From NCED01 sp035493955 (lineage in GTDB: Bacteria > Pseudomonadota > Alphaproteobacteria > Caulobacterales > Caulobacteraceae): a stretch of DNA of 64,000 nucleotides. The notes under the pieces were generated by a model. It was not told where the DNA came from, did no database searches, and saw only the letters and a program-made list of their open reading frames with translations. The DNA is taken from NCBI GenBank assembly GCA_035493955.1, contig DATJHI010000006.1:1-64000 (forward strand), given 5' to 3'. The position numbers and the translations under genes were made by a program. Of the stretch, positions 56,175 to 64,000 are shown one piece after another (position 1 is the first letter of the stretch; every line of letters begins with the position of its first letter).

Positions 56175-56549
56175 ATGAGCATGAATTCCCAATCCGAACC
56201 GCGTCATCACAGCCTGATTTCCGCCGACCGGGTGGAGGGAACCACGGTCTACAACACCGAAGGCGAAAAGCTCGGCCACGTGGAGGACGTCATGCTGCAC
56301 AAGCTGAGCGGCAAGGTCGCCTACGCCGTGGTCTCGTGCGGCGGTTTCCTCGGCGTCGGCGAGAAATACCTGCCGATGCCCTGGTCGCTGCTGCGCTACG
56401 ACACCAACAAGTCGGGCTATGTGGTTCCGGCCAGCCGCAGCACCCTGCAGGAAGCGCCGAGCTTCGCCTCCCAGGAGATGGGCGCCGACGACAGCGACTG
56501 GCGCGACCGCGTCCACACCCACTACAACGCCCCGGCCTATTGGATCTGA
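56175..56549 (+). CDS. PRC-barrel domain protein, stress-associated
   Basis: A 124-residue protein from ATG 56175 (ATG 56181 is also possible). The PRC-barrel core reads HSLISADRVEGTTVYNTEGEKLGHVEDVML and then AYAVVSCGGFLGVGEKYLPMPW. The C-terminus has a YNAPAYW motif often found in short PRC-barrel proteins. The fold binds partners such as ribosomal or photosynthetic proteins; its role here is unknown. The upstream EcfG-like promoter and its position beside nepR place it in the general-stress locus. Confidence 0.82.
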   Translation: MSMNSQSEPRHHSLISADRVEGTTVYNTEGEKLGHVEDVMLHKLSGKVAYAVVSCGGFLGVGEKYLPMPWSLLRYDTNKSGYVVPASRSTLQEAPSFASQEMGADDSDWRDRVHTHYNAPAYWI

Positions 56550-56782
56550 CCGTCGGCGGCCGATCCCGAACGCGCGGAGGCCCGCGACGGCTTCCGCGTC
56601 GTTCCGTTTCCTGAAAGGCCCTGAGTCGCTTGACGGCGTCTCGCCGGCGCTGCGGTCGGCGAGGCGGGCGCGGGGGCGGCGCACTCCAGCCCCCTCGAAC
56701 AAGTCGCGACCCGGAGCTATGCTGCCCTCCCCTGGGATGCGACGAGTCGCGCGGCCCTGAATCCTGTCGTTGGGAGTGCTCC

Positions 56783-57580
56783 ATGGGCGATCGCCCCGTT
56801 CGCAACCGCTTTCCATTCCTCTTGGCGGCGATGGTCGCCTATGCGCCGGCCGTCCTCGCCGCCGCGCCTCCCACGCCGGACACGCCGAACAAGGTGACGG
56901 ACACCTTTCCCACCGCCCAGGGCGAACTGCGCGTGACGCCGCTCTACCAGGGCGCGGTGATGTTCCAGTTCGGCGGCAAGACGCTCTACGTAGACCCGTG
57001 GAGCCGGGCGGACTACACGGGCCTGCCGCCCGCGGATCTGATCGTGGTGACCCACACCCACGCCGACCATCTGGATCGCGCGCAGGTGGTGGCGCTGAAG
57101 AAGCCGGGGACCCTCATCGTCGGCCCCGACGCGGTGATCGACACGCTCAACTGCGCACCCGACTGCGGCGAGGCGCGGACCGTCAACAACGGCGAGAAGA
57201 AGACCATCTCGGGCATCGGGTTCGAGGGGGTCGCGATGTACAATCTGGTGAACGGCTCGGCGCCCGGAATGCCGTTCCACCACAAGGGCGTCGGCAGCGG
57301 CTATGTGTTCACGTTCGGCGGCGTGCGGGTCTATGTCGCCGGCGACACCGAATGCACGCAGGAGATGAAGGCGCTCAAGGCCATCGACGTCGCCTTCGTG
57401 CCGATGAATCCCCCCAAGACCATGCCGCCGGTCGAAGCGGCGGCCTGCGTCAAGGCGTTCAAGCCGAAGGTCGTCTATCCCTACCATTACCGGGGCTTCA
57501 AGCCGTCCGACTTCGCCGACGCCCTCAAGGGCACGCCGGGCGTCGAGGTGCGTATCCGCAAGCTCGAGGGGGAGCCCTGA
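56783..57580 (+). CDS. Secreted metallo-beta-lactamase-fold hydrolase (UlaG-like)
   Basis: A 265-residue protein from ATG 56783 with a signal peptide (NRFPFLLAAMVAYAPAVLAA). The metal site VTHTHADHLDRAQV follows TLYVDPWSRADYTGLPPADL. Further metal residues occur in VYVAGDTECTQ and YPYHYRGFKPSDF. UlaG/YtnP-like L-ascorbate-6-phosphate lactonase relatives share this layout, but the secreted location argues for another substrate. It is preceded by about 230 bases without a gene and followed by a symporter on the same strand. Confidence 0.85.
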   Translation: MGDRPVRNRFPFLLAAMVAYAPAVLAAAPPTPDTPNKVTDTFPTAQGELRVTPLYQGAVMFQFGGKTLYVDPWSRADYTGLPPADLIVVTHTHADHLDRAQVVALKKPGTLIVGPDAVIDTLNCAPDCGEARTVNNGEKKTISGIGFEGVAMYNLVNGSAPGMPFHHKGVGSGYVFTFGGVRVYVAGDTECTQEMKALKAIDVAFVPMNPPKTMPPVEAAACVKAFKPKVVYPYHYRGFKPSDFADALKGTPGVEVRIRKLEGEP

Positions 57581-57678
57581 CCGGCGCCTCCGGGCGGGCG
57601 CGCCTGGTCCAGCCGCCGAATTCTCTTCCCCACTAGGCCCGCTTCGGAAAGGATCGCCGTCTGCAAGCGGGGGCGGCG

Positions 57679-58950
57679 ATGTCGCGCAAATTCACCTGGT
57701 TCATCTTCGGCGGCATGATCCTGGGGGCCATCCTGGGGGCGGTGCTCAACACGAGCCTTCCCCACGCCGCCGCGGTCGAGACGGCCGGCTATTTCTCCGT
57801 GGTCACCAACATCTTCCTGCGCCTGATCCGGATGATCATCGCGCCCCTGGTGTTCTCGACCCTGATCAGCGGCATCGCCCACATGGGGGACGGCGCCGCG
57901 ATCGGCCGGGTGGGCGGCAAGACCATGGCCTGGTTCCTGGCCGCGACCATGGTGTCGCTGCTGATCGGCGTGTTGATGGCCAACCTGCTGCACCTGGGCA
58001 GTTCGCTGCACCTGCCGCTGCCCCCCGTCGACGCCGCCGCCGGGGTGCAGGCCACCTTGTCGCTGAAGGACTTCTTCGACCACGTCTTCCCAGCCTCGGT
58101 GGTCGACGCCATGGCCCGGAACGAGATCCTGCAGATCGTGGTGTTCTCGCTGTTCGCCGGGATCGCCATCGCCGCGACGCGGGAGAAGGTCCAGGGCCTG
58201 CTCAGCCTTCTGGAGCAGGTGTCGACGGTGATGCTGAAGATCACCGGCTATGTGATGCTGTTCGCCCCGGCGGCGGTGTTCGCGGCCCTCACCGCCACCG
58301 TCGCCACCGAGGGGCTGGGGATCCTCAAGACCTACGCCGCCTTCCTGGGGTCGTTCTACCTGTCGCTGGGCATGCTGTGGGCCGTGCTGGTCCTCGCCGG
58401 CGTGGCCGTGGTCGGGCCGCGGCTGCTGAACCTGCTGCGGCTGGTGCGCCAGCCGACCCTGCTCGCCTTCTCGACCGCCAGCTCGGAGGCCGCCTATCCG
58501 CGCACCCTGGAGGCGCTGGAGACCTTCGGGGTCTCGAACCGGGTGGCGAGTTTCGTCCTGCCGCTGGGCTATTCGTTCAATCTGGACGGGTCGAGCATGT
58601 ACACGACCTTCGCCACCCTGTTCATCGCCCAGGCCTACGGCATCCACCTGGGCGCCGGCCAGCAGGCGCTGATGGTGCTGATGCTGGTACTGACGTCGAA
58701 GGGCATAGCCGGGGTGCCGCGGGCCTCGCTGGTGGTGATCGCCGCCACCCTCACTTCCTTCAACATCCCGGCGGCGGGGCTGCTGCTGATCCTCGGCATC
58801 GACCACTTCCTCGACATGGGCCGCAGCGCCACCAATGTGGTCGGCAACTCCATCGCCGCCGCCGCGGTGGCCAAATGGGAAGGCCAGCTGCGGGCGGAGG
58901 GCGAGGACGCGCCGATCCTGCTCGAGGCGGAAGCGGCGCGCTCACGATAG
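57679..58950 (+). CDS. Dicarboxylate/amino-acid:cation symporter (DAACS family)
   Basis: A 423-residue protein with about eight helices and two re-entrant hairpins, starting ATG 57679. The serine-rich loop appears as FSTASSEAAYPRTLEAL. The NMDG-equivalent motif is SFNLDGSSMYTTFATLFIAQA, and the second hairpin region SKGIAGVPRASLVVIAATL is typical of GltP/DctA transporters. It imports C4-dicarboxylates, glutamate or aspartate with H+ or Na+. The order after the metallo-hydrolase may reflect a catabolic pair, but this is inference. Confidence 0.92.
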   Translation: MSRKFTWFIFGGMILGAILGAVLNTSLPHAAAVETAGYFSVVTNIFLRLIRMIIAPLVFSTLISGIAHMGDGAAIGRVGGKTMAWFLAATMVSLLIGVLMANLLHLGSSLHLPLPPVDAAAGVQATLSLKDFFDHVFPASVVDAMARNEILQIVVFSLFAGIAIAATREKVQGLLSLLEQVSTVMLKITGYVMLFAPAAVFAALTATVATEGLGILKTYAAFLGSFYLSLGMLWAVLVLAGVAVVGPRLLNLLRLVRQPTLLAFSTASSEAAYPRTLEALETFGVSNRVASFVLPLGYSFNLDGSSMYTTFATLFIAQAYGIHLGAGQQALMVLMLVLTSKGIAGVPRASLVVIAATLTSFNIPAAGLLLILGIDHFLDMGRSATNVVGNSIAAAAVAKWEGQLRAEGEDAPILLEAEAARSR

Positions 58951-59064
58951 GTTGAAGCGCGGCGGCCGGCCAAACCGCAGCCAAGCTCCAACCGCACCGC
59001 CGCAGGACCGGCCGGGGGTGATAATCTGCGGCGCTCAAGCGATGAGCACCGGGAAGGACGCGCC

Positions 59065-59352
59065 ATGAACGAATCCCCCGCCTTCGACGGCCATGGGCCG
59101 CCGTCAGCCATTATGGCCTGGTCCAAAAGCGCCGCGGACCTGGCCAGCCACCGCAGCCAGGCGCTGGCGGAGTACTGGCTCGCCCTCGCCGGCGTGCGGC
59201 AGCCCGAAGAGGTGATGGCGGTGCAGGTGGATTATTGGGCCCACTGGATGGGCGACTACGCCGCCGCGGCGGCCGAAGCCCTAGCGCCCTTTACGGCTCC
59301 CGCCGCCGACGAAGCCAAGGCGCCGCCGTCCGCGGAGTCAGGCCTTCACTGA
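59065..59352 (+). CDS. Phasin-like small protein
   Basis: A 95-residue protein from ATG 59065. It is helical, with SHRSQALAEYWLALAGVRQPEEVMAVQVDYW and HWMGDYAAAAAEAL, resembling the amphipathic helices of phasin_2 proteins that coat polyhydroxyalkanoate granules. The length is shorter than most phasins. The gene stands alone with no PHA genes in the window. The assignment is by pattern only; a general amphipathic helical protein is the alternative. Confidence 0.6.
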   Translation: MNESPAFDGHGPPSAIMAWSKSAADLASHRSQALAEYWLALAGVRQPEEVMAVQVDYWAHWMGDYAAAAAEALAPFTAPAADEAKAPPSAESGLH

Positions 59353-59456
59353 GCCGGGCGCCGCCCGGCCCTCATGGCGCCGATCCCCTTCCCCGCCTGG
59401 ATCGCGATGACTTCGGATCGCGGCGGAGAAGGGGGAGTTCGGCGTCGTAACGCGAT

Positions 59457-59720
59457 CTAGCTCAGGTGTTTGGCGAGGTGCTTGTTCATCTCGAACATCG
59501 AGACGGCGTCCTTGCCGCCGAAGATCGGCTTCAACTTGGCGTCGGCCAGGATCTCACGCTTGTTCTTCGGGTTCTGCAGGTTGTTCTTCTTGATGTATTC
59601 CCACATCTTGGAGACAACCGCGCCCCGCGCCAACTTGGCGGAGCCGACGACGGCCGCCAGTTCCGGCGAGGGTTGCAGCGGCTGCTGCAGGGCGTTGGGT
59701 TTCTTTGCTGCTTCGGCCAT
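59457..59720 (-). CDS. SWIB/MDM2 domain protein
   Basis: An 87-residue protein from ATG 59720; longer upstream starts give non-conserved residues. The core reads SKMWEYIKKNNLQNPKNKREILADAKLKPIFGGK and SMFEMNKHLAKHL, matching the SWIB domain over most of its length, with a short Lys/Pro-rich N-terminus. Bacterial SWIB proteins occur in chlamydiae and some alphaproteobacteria, with suggested roles in chromatin or topoisomerase regulation, but the function is not established. It is convergent with the phasin-like gene. Confidence 0.88.
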   Translation of the reverse strand: MAEAAKKPNALQQPLQPSPELAAVVGSAKLARGAVVSKMWEYIKKNNLQNPKNKREILADAKLKPIFGGKDAVSMFEMNKHLAKHLS

Positions 59721-59945
59721 TTGTCCTGCCCGCTTCTGGGAGCGACACGCACCGCCCGCCCCCAAGGCGTGCGGTGAATCGCTAGCGCAACAGCCTAAGG
59801 GCGCAATGCGCCCCCTGTCACCTAGAAGAAACGCCCAAAAACGCCCTGAGCCGCCTCAAATGATGCGTTAGCCAAGAAACTTCACCAGACGGAAGCACCT
59901 TGGCGGCATCTTTCCCGGCACCTTAGGCCGTGAACTGATTGCCGA

Positions 59946-61628
59946 ATGGAGAAGTTTTGGTTGTACCGCGTGGTCTCGTGGGCGCCCGTCCCCGGGTACC
60001 GCGGGAAGCTTGTCGCCCTGGCCGGGGCGGCGGCGGCGGTTCCGTTCGCGCTTCTGTCCACCCGCATCGGCGCCGGCTCCCTGGCCCTGGCCCTTGTGGG
60101 CTCCGGCCTCGCCCTCGTCGCCCTGGCTGAAATGCTCCATCCCATCGTGGTCGCCGCGCGGGCCCTGCGCGACGCCGGCGACGTGGATGACGCCGCCCCG
60201 CCGTCCCCCGAGCGCACCGACGAAGCCGGCCAACTGATCGCCGACGCCCAGCGGCTGTCGGCCCGGCTGGAGACCCTGCGCCACCGCCTGGCCCACCGCC
60301 ACCCCGTGACCGGCCTTCCCACCCGCGAGCCCCTGCTCGCCCGCTTGACCGAAGAGACCGCGCGAGGCGACGCCGCCGGCGTGCTGGGGGTGATCCGCTT
60401 CGGCAACTACGACGAGCTGGCGGCCTTCGACCAGGTCCGGGCCGACCGGACGCTGGCCGCCTTCGCCAAGCGGCTGGAGGGCGCCATCCAGCCAGGCCGG
60501 GCCCTCGCCCAGGTCAACGGCGACAGTTTCGCGGTCTGGATCGCCGACGCGGCGGGGCAGCAGGCCGCCGCCCGCGAATTCCAGGCCCTCGTCTATGTGC
60601 TGTCCCAGGACCTGGGCGACGGCGACACCAAGATCGGCCCGGACGTCGGCATAGGCGCCGCCGTCTTCCCGGCCGACGCCGCCGACCCTCCGACCCTCCT
60701 GACCCGCGCCTTCGCCGCCGTTCCCAAGCAGGGCCAGCGCGTCGACAGCCGCCTCGTCTTCTATTCGCCCCAGGCGTCGGACGCCGCGCGCCAGCGTTTC
60801 GCCATGGAGCAGGGCCTGCGCCAGGCCATCGCCCGCGACCAGTTCCTGCTGCATTACCAGCCGGTGTTCGACCTGGCCCAGGGCCGCGCGGTGGGAGCCG
60901 AGGCCCTGCTGCGCTGGCGCCATCCCGAGCTGGGCCTGGTTTCGCCGGACCGGTTCGTGCCGATCCTGGAACAGTCCGGCCTGATGGAAGAGGTCGGGTT
61001 GTGGGTGCTCAACGCCGCCTGCCGCCAAGCCCGCGCCTGGGAGGACCAGGGGCTGGCGGACCTGAAGATGTCGGTGAACCTGTCGGCTCGACAATGCCAT
61101 GACCCGGCCTTCGCCACGGTGATCCTGCGCGTGGTCGAGCGCCACGGCCTGAGGCCCGAGGCCCTTGAGCTGGAGCTCACCGAAACCGCCGCCATGGAGG
61201 ACGCCGACCGCACCCGCGCCTTGCTGGGCGAGCTTCGGTCCATGGGCATGGGCGTGGCGCTGGACGATTTCGGCGCCGGCTATTCCAGCCTCAGCTATCT
61301 GAAGAACCTGCCGTTCTCGAAGCTGAAGATCGACCGGGAATTCGTCACCAGCGTGGATCGGCAGCGCAACAGCCGCGCCATCTGCGCCGCCCTGATCGAA
61401 CTGGCCCGCGGGCTGGAGATCACCGTCCTGGCCGAGGGGGTCGAGACCCGCGAAGAGGTCGAGACCCTGCGCGAACTCGGCTGCACCGTGTTCCAGGGGT
61501 TCTATTTCGCCCGCCCCATGCCGGCCGCCGAGTTCGGGCCGGCGATCAGCGACCCGGCCTGGCGCAGGGCCTTGGCCTCGCCGGCCGGCCGCAGGATCAA
61601 GGACCTTGCCCGCAGGATCGGCGCATGA
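59946..61628 (+). CDS. EAL-domain c-di-GMP phosphodiesterase with degenerate GGDEF domain
   Basis: A 560-residue protein from ATG 59946. The N-terminus has two membrane helices (about 22-40 and 44-66), then a HAMP-like linker. The GGDEF region (about 115-275) reads NGDSF at the signature site, so cyclase activity is unlikely. The EAL domain (about 290-540) has GAEALLRWRHPELG, MSVNLSARQ, LELTETAAM, LDDFGAGYSSLSYL, KIDREFV and LAEGVETREE. The catalytic residues look intact, so it probably degrades c-di-GMP. The next lipoprotein gene overlaps by four bases. Confidence 0.9.
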   Translation: MEKFWLYRVVSWAPVPGYRGKLVALAGAAAAVPFALLSTRIGAGSLALALVGSGLALVALAEMLHPIVVAARALRDAGDVDDAAPPSPERTDEAGQLIADAQRLSARLETLRHRLAHRHPVTGLPTREPLLARLTEETARGDAAGVLGVIRFGNYDELAAFDQVRADRTLAAFAKRLEGAIQPGRALAQVNGDSFAVWIADAAGQQAAAREFQALVYVLSQDLGDGDTKIGPDVGIGAAVFPADAADPPTLLTRAFAAVPKQGQRVDSRLVFYSPQASDAARQRFAMEQGLRQAIARDQFLLHYQPVFDLAQGRAVGAEALLRWRHPELGLVSPDRFVPILEQSGLMEEVGLWVLNAACRQARAWEDQGLADLKMSVNLSARQCHDPAFATVILRVVERHGLRPEALELELTETAAMEDADRTRALLGELRSMGMGVALDDFGAGYSSLSYLKNLPFSKLKIDREFVTSVDRQRNSRAICAALIELARGLEITVLAEGVETREEVETLRELGCTVFQGFYFARPMPAAEFGPAISDPAWRRALASPAGRRIKDLARRIGA

Positions 61629-62341
61629 CCCGCCTGTCCCCCACGCTTTGCGGCGCCCTGGCCGCGACCTCGCTCCTGGCCGCCTGCGCCAGCGGACCGA
61701 CCGTCGTCCCCGCTCCTCCGGCGCCCCGCCCGGCCGCGCCCGTGGCGGTCCAGGCCCCGCCCGCGCCGGTCGTCCCGCCCCGCGAGCGGATCCGCCGGGC
61801 TGTCGACCTGTTGAGCCATGGCCAACCCCAACCGGCGCGGACCGAACTGACCGCCCTGTTGGCGGAGCAGCCCGGCGACCGCACGGCCATGGGACTGATC
61901 GAACAGATCGACCGCGACCCGCGCGCTCTGCTGGGCGAGCGCAACTACCCCTACAAGATCCGGCCCGGCGAAACCTTGTCGATCCTGGCCGAGCGCTTCC
62001 TCGGCGATCCGCTGCTGTTCTACGCCCTGGCCCGCTACAACGGCATAGACGCCCCCGACACCGCCGAAGTCGGCCGCACCCTGCTGATCCCCGGGACGCC
62101 GAAGAAAGCCGCACCGCCCCCGAAGACGGCGACCACCCCGCCGGGGGCGGCGGCTCCCGGCGCCAACGTCGCCCGCGCCGACCAACTGCGCCGCGCCGCC
62201 CTGGACGCCATGCACAAGGGCGCCGTCGACCGGGCGGTTGCGCTGCTGGAACAGGCCTTGGCCCTGGACCCGCCCAACACCCTGATCCGAGCCGACCTCG
62301 ACCGCGGGCTTCGCATCCAGGCGAGCCTGAAGAAGCGGTAG
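61625..62341 (+). CDS. LysM domain lipoprotein
   Basis: A 238-residue protein from ATG 61625, overlapping the phosphodiesterase stop (ATGA). A signal peptide with lipobox LAAC (Cys21) and a Pro/Ala linker are followed by TPR-like helices. A LysM domain lies near residues 108-155 (YPYKIRPGETLSILAER and AEVGRTLLIPG). A second TPR-like segment (ALDAMHKGAVDRAVALLEQALAL) follows. It probably binds peptidoglycan from the outer membrane or periplasm. Coupling to the EAL gene suggests a shared function, which is inference. Confidence 0.82.
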   Translation: MTRLSPTLCGALAATSLLAACASGPTVVPAPPAPRPAAPVAVQAPPAPVVPPRERIRRAVDLLSHGQPQPARTELTALLAEQPGDRTAMGLIEQIDRDPRALLGERNYPYKIRPGETLSILAERFLGDPLLFYALARYNGIDAPDTAEVGRTLLIPGTPKKAAPPPKTATTPPGAAAPGANVARADQLRRAALDAMHKGAVDRAVALLEQALALDPPNTLIRADLDRGLRIQASLKKR

Positions 62342-62460
62342 CCGGCGCGGTCGCGGGAGGGGCTTCCCCAGGTGGATCAGGCGGTCGGAGGAAAGTCCCT
62401 TAACCTCATTCGGTTACGCTTACGGCTTCATCATGCTGAATGGCGCGGGAGGGGCGTGCT

Positions 62461-64000
62461 TTGACCAATCTGGCCGGCCGGTACGAGGTTCTGGAGCGCA
62501 TCGGCCAAGGCGCCATGGCCGACGTGCTGCGCGCCTACGACCCTTCGATCAACCGGCAGTTGGCCATCAAGGTGCTCAAGCGCGAGTACCGCGAGCATCC
62601 CCAATACGCCACGCGCTTCCTGCGGGAGGCCAAGGCGGCCGGCAACCTGTCCCATCCCAACATCGTCACCATCTATGACGTCTGCGAGCTCGACGGCTGT
62701 CCCTACATCGTCATGGAGCTGCTGGAGGGCGAGACCCTCGACGCGGTGATCCAGCGCGAGGGACGTCTGCCGGTCGAGACGGTCATGGCCATCGGCCTGC
62801 AACTGGCCGACGCCCTGAACTACGCCCATGGCCTGGGCGTTGTGCACCGGGACATCAAGCCGTCCAACATCATCCTCGGCAAGGATGGCCGCGCGATCAA
62901 GATCGTCGACTTCGGCATCGCCCGCGTGGCCCAGGAGGGCGGCGACCTGCACGACGCCGAGACCCTGAAGACCCAGGTCGGCCAGGTCCTCGGCACGCCC
63001 CGCTACATGAGTCCCGAACAGGCCCTGGGCCGCGAGATCGACGGCCGCTCCGACCTGTTCTCGGTGGGGGTGATCCTCTACGAACTGCTGACCGGGACCA
63101 AGGCCTTCCCCGGCGTGAGCGCCGCGACCCTGGCCCTGCAGATTACCCAGCAGGATCCCGAACCCATCGCCTCCCTGGCCCCCGAGGCGCCCCGCGGCCT
63201 GCAGTTCATCATCGAAAAGCTCCTGGCCAAGCGTCCCGACCGGCGCTTCGCCGACGGCGGCCAATTGGCCGAGGCCCTGCGCCGCGAGCAGGTCGCGCAC
63301 AAGGCGGCGGCCGACGAAGCGACGGCGGGACGGCGGCGGTTGCCGCTGCCGGCGCGCGTCACCCTGCTGATGGCGACCATCACCGCCATCGTCCTCATGG
63401 CCAGCATCGGCGCGGTGCTCAACCGGCAGGAACAGGCGCTCCAGCGCATGGCGATGACCTCCGGCTCGGCCATCACCTCCTTCGTGGCCGCCAACGCCAG
63501 CCTCAAGGCCGCAGACAACGCCAGCCTGCCTCCCGAGCAGCGCGACTGGGTGCCGGTGGAAGCCTTCGTCAAGGCCGCCGCCGCCGACCCCAATGTGCGC
63601 AGCATGAAGGTGATCGACGCCGACGGGATCATCCGCGCCTCCACCGATCCGGCCCGGGTCGGCCAGGTCTACTTCCCGCCGGAGCACGAGAAGACGGTGC
63701 ATTCGGCCCCCGGCCTGACCGTCACCGAGACCGCGATCGGCAAGGGCGCGGCCGGGTTCCGCTTCGTGCGCCCGATCCTCTACGCCGGCCACGTCTTCGG
63801 ACGGGTCGACGTCAGCCTGGCCAAGGCCGACCTCGACGCGGCGGCCGGACTGTCGCGCCTGTTGTTGACGGCCCTGGGCGCCGCGACCCTGATCGGGGTG
63901 GCGGCGGTGAGCTTCACCGTCGCGCGCCTCCTGGCCCTGCCGATCCGGCGGCTGAAGGCGGCCTTGGACGACGCCGCCCGCGGCGACCTCGACTTCCGCA
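62461..64000 (+). CDS. Membrane Ser/Thr protein kinase with periplasmic sensor and HAMP (3' end outside window)
   Basis: At least 513 residues, running off the right edge. The TTG start at 62461 follows GGGAGGGG. The kinase domain shows RYEVLERIGQGAMADVLRAY, LAIKVLKREY, the catalytic loop VVHRDIKPSNIIL, VDFGIARVA and LGTPRYMSPEQ. After about residue 290, a membrane helix (VTLLMATITAIVLMASIGAVL) precedes a periplasmic Cache-like segment (SMKVIDADGIIRASTDPARVGQ). A second helix (LLLTALGAATLIGVAAVSF) leads into HAMP (LPIRRLKAALDDAARGDL). An output domain may follow outside the window. Its substrate is unknown. Confidence 0.88.
   Translation, partial: MTNLAGRYEVLERIGQGAMADVLRAYDPSINRQLAIKVLKREYREHPQYATRFLREAKAAGNLSHPNIVTIYDVCELDGCPYIVMELLEGETLDAVIQREGRLPVETVMAIGLQLADALNYAHGLGVVHRDIKPSNIILGKDGRAIKIVDFGIARVAQEGGDLHDAETLKTQVGQVLGTPRYMSPEQALGREIDGRSDLFSVGVILYELLTGTKAFPGVSAATLALQITQQDPEPIASLAPEAPRGLQFIIEKLLAKRPDRRFADGGQLAEALRREQVAHKAAADEATAGRRRLPLPARVTLLMATITAIVLMASIGAVLNRQEQALQRMAMTSGSAITSFVAANASLKAADNASLPPEQRDWVPVEAFVKAAAADPNVRSMKVIDADGIIRASTDPARVGQVYFPPEHEKTVHSAPGLTVTETAIGKGAAGFRFVRPILYAGHVFGRVDVSLAKADLDAAAGLSRLLLTALGAATLIGVAAVSFTVARLLALPIRRLKAALDDAARGDLDFR

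Noticed and set aside
1..64000. tRNA, rRNA, CRISPR array, tmRNA or integrase
   Set aside because: I looked for clover-leaf arms, regular short repeats with spacers and integrase or transposase genes and saw none; a covariance-model search would be needed to exclude small RNAs.

Overview
The window is high-GC, densely packed bacterial chromosome. It looks like an alphaproteobacterium of the order Caulobacterales (Caulobacter/Phenylobacterium type). The evidence is the PhyR/NepR/EcfG general-stress system, a rluF-greB pair, the lepB-rnc-era-recO neighbourhood, a rpoZ-rsh pair, a bacterial SWIB protein, and frequent GTG/TTG starts with 4-base stop/start overlaps. The genus is inferred, not proven. 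I saw no rRNA, tRNA, CRISPR array or intact transposon.

Layout. 1-1.9 kb: end of a kelch protein, a DUF1272 protein, a VOC protein and a methyltransferase. 2-9 kb: beta-hydroxyacid dehydrogenase plus flavin reductase, motB, bpt, a MATE pump and parC. 9.1-12 kb: a lower-GC accessory stretch with two small orphan genes between three copies of a dispersed repeat, and a secreted protein with three TonB-C-like modules. 12-18.8 kb: small envelope or stress proteins, greB-like, rluF-like, a flavoprotein, a TMEM175-type channel and recO. 18.8-23 kb: a second accessory stretch, all genes on the opposite strand to recO and era, with two secreted paralogues and a PEGA lipoprotein. 23-27.4 kb: era, rnc, lepB, acpS, pdxJ, pyrE. 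27.5-31 kb: an EF-hand protein, a secreted protein and two convergent glycosyltransferases. 31-38.8 kb: cyclophilin, rsh, rpoZ, folK, a NYN protein, family-5 uracil-DNA glycosylase, an MFS pump, smpB and dapA. 39-52 kb: a lytic transglycosylase whose tail is antisense to a threonine dehydratase, a TetR regulator, two RNA methyltransferases, an EEP phosphatase, hrpB, an amino-acid permease and a two-component system. 52-56.5 kb: a general-stress-response locus. 56.8-64 kb: a metallo-hydrolase, a dicarboxylate/amino-acid symporter, a phasin-like protein, SWIB, a GGDEF/EAL protein, a LysM lipoprotein and a truncated membrane Ser/Thr kinase.

How it works together. In the 52.8-56.5 kb locus PhyR (anti-anti-sigma), NepR (anti-sigma) and EcfG (sigma) are encoded with likely targets: a DUF883-type protein, a KGG protein and a PRC-barrel protein. 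GGAAC-N16/17-CGTT-like promoters precede phyR, ecfG and these targets, and also a distant DUF4142 gene at 13.4 kb. NepR is unusual in being convergent with ecfG rather than co-transcribed with it. The strongest single oddity is the 276-nt antisense coding overlap at 41170-41445, where codon choice suggests that both reading frames are maintained.
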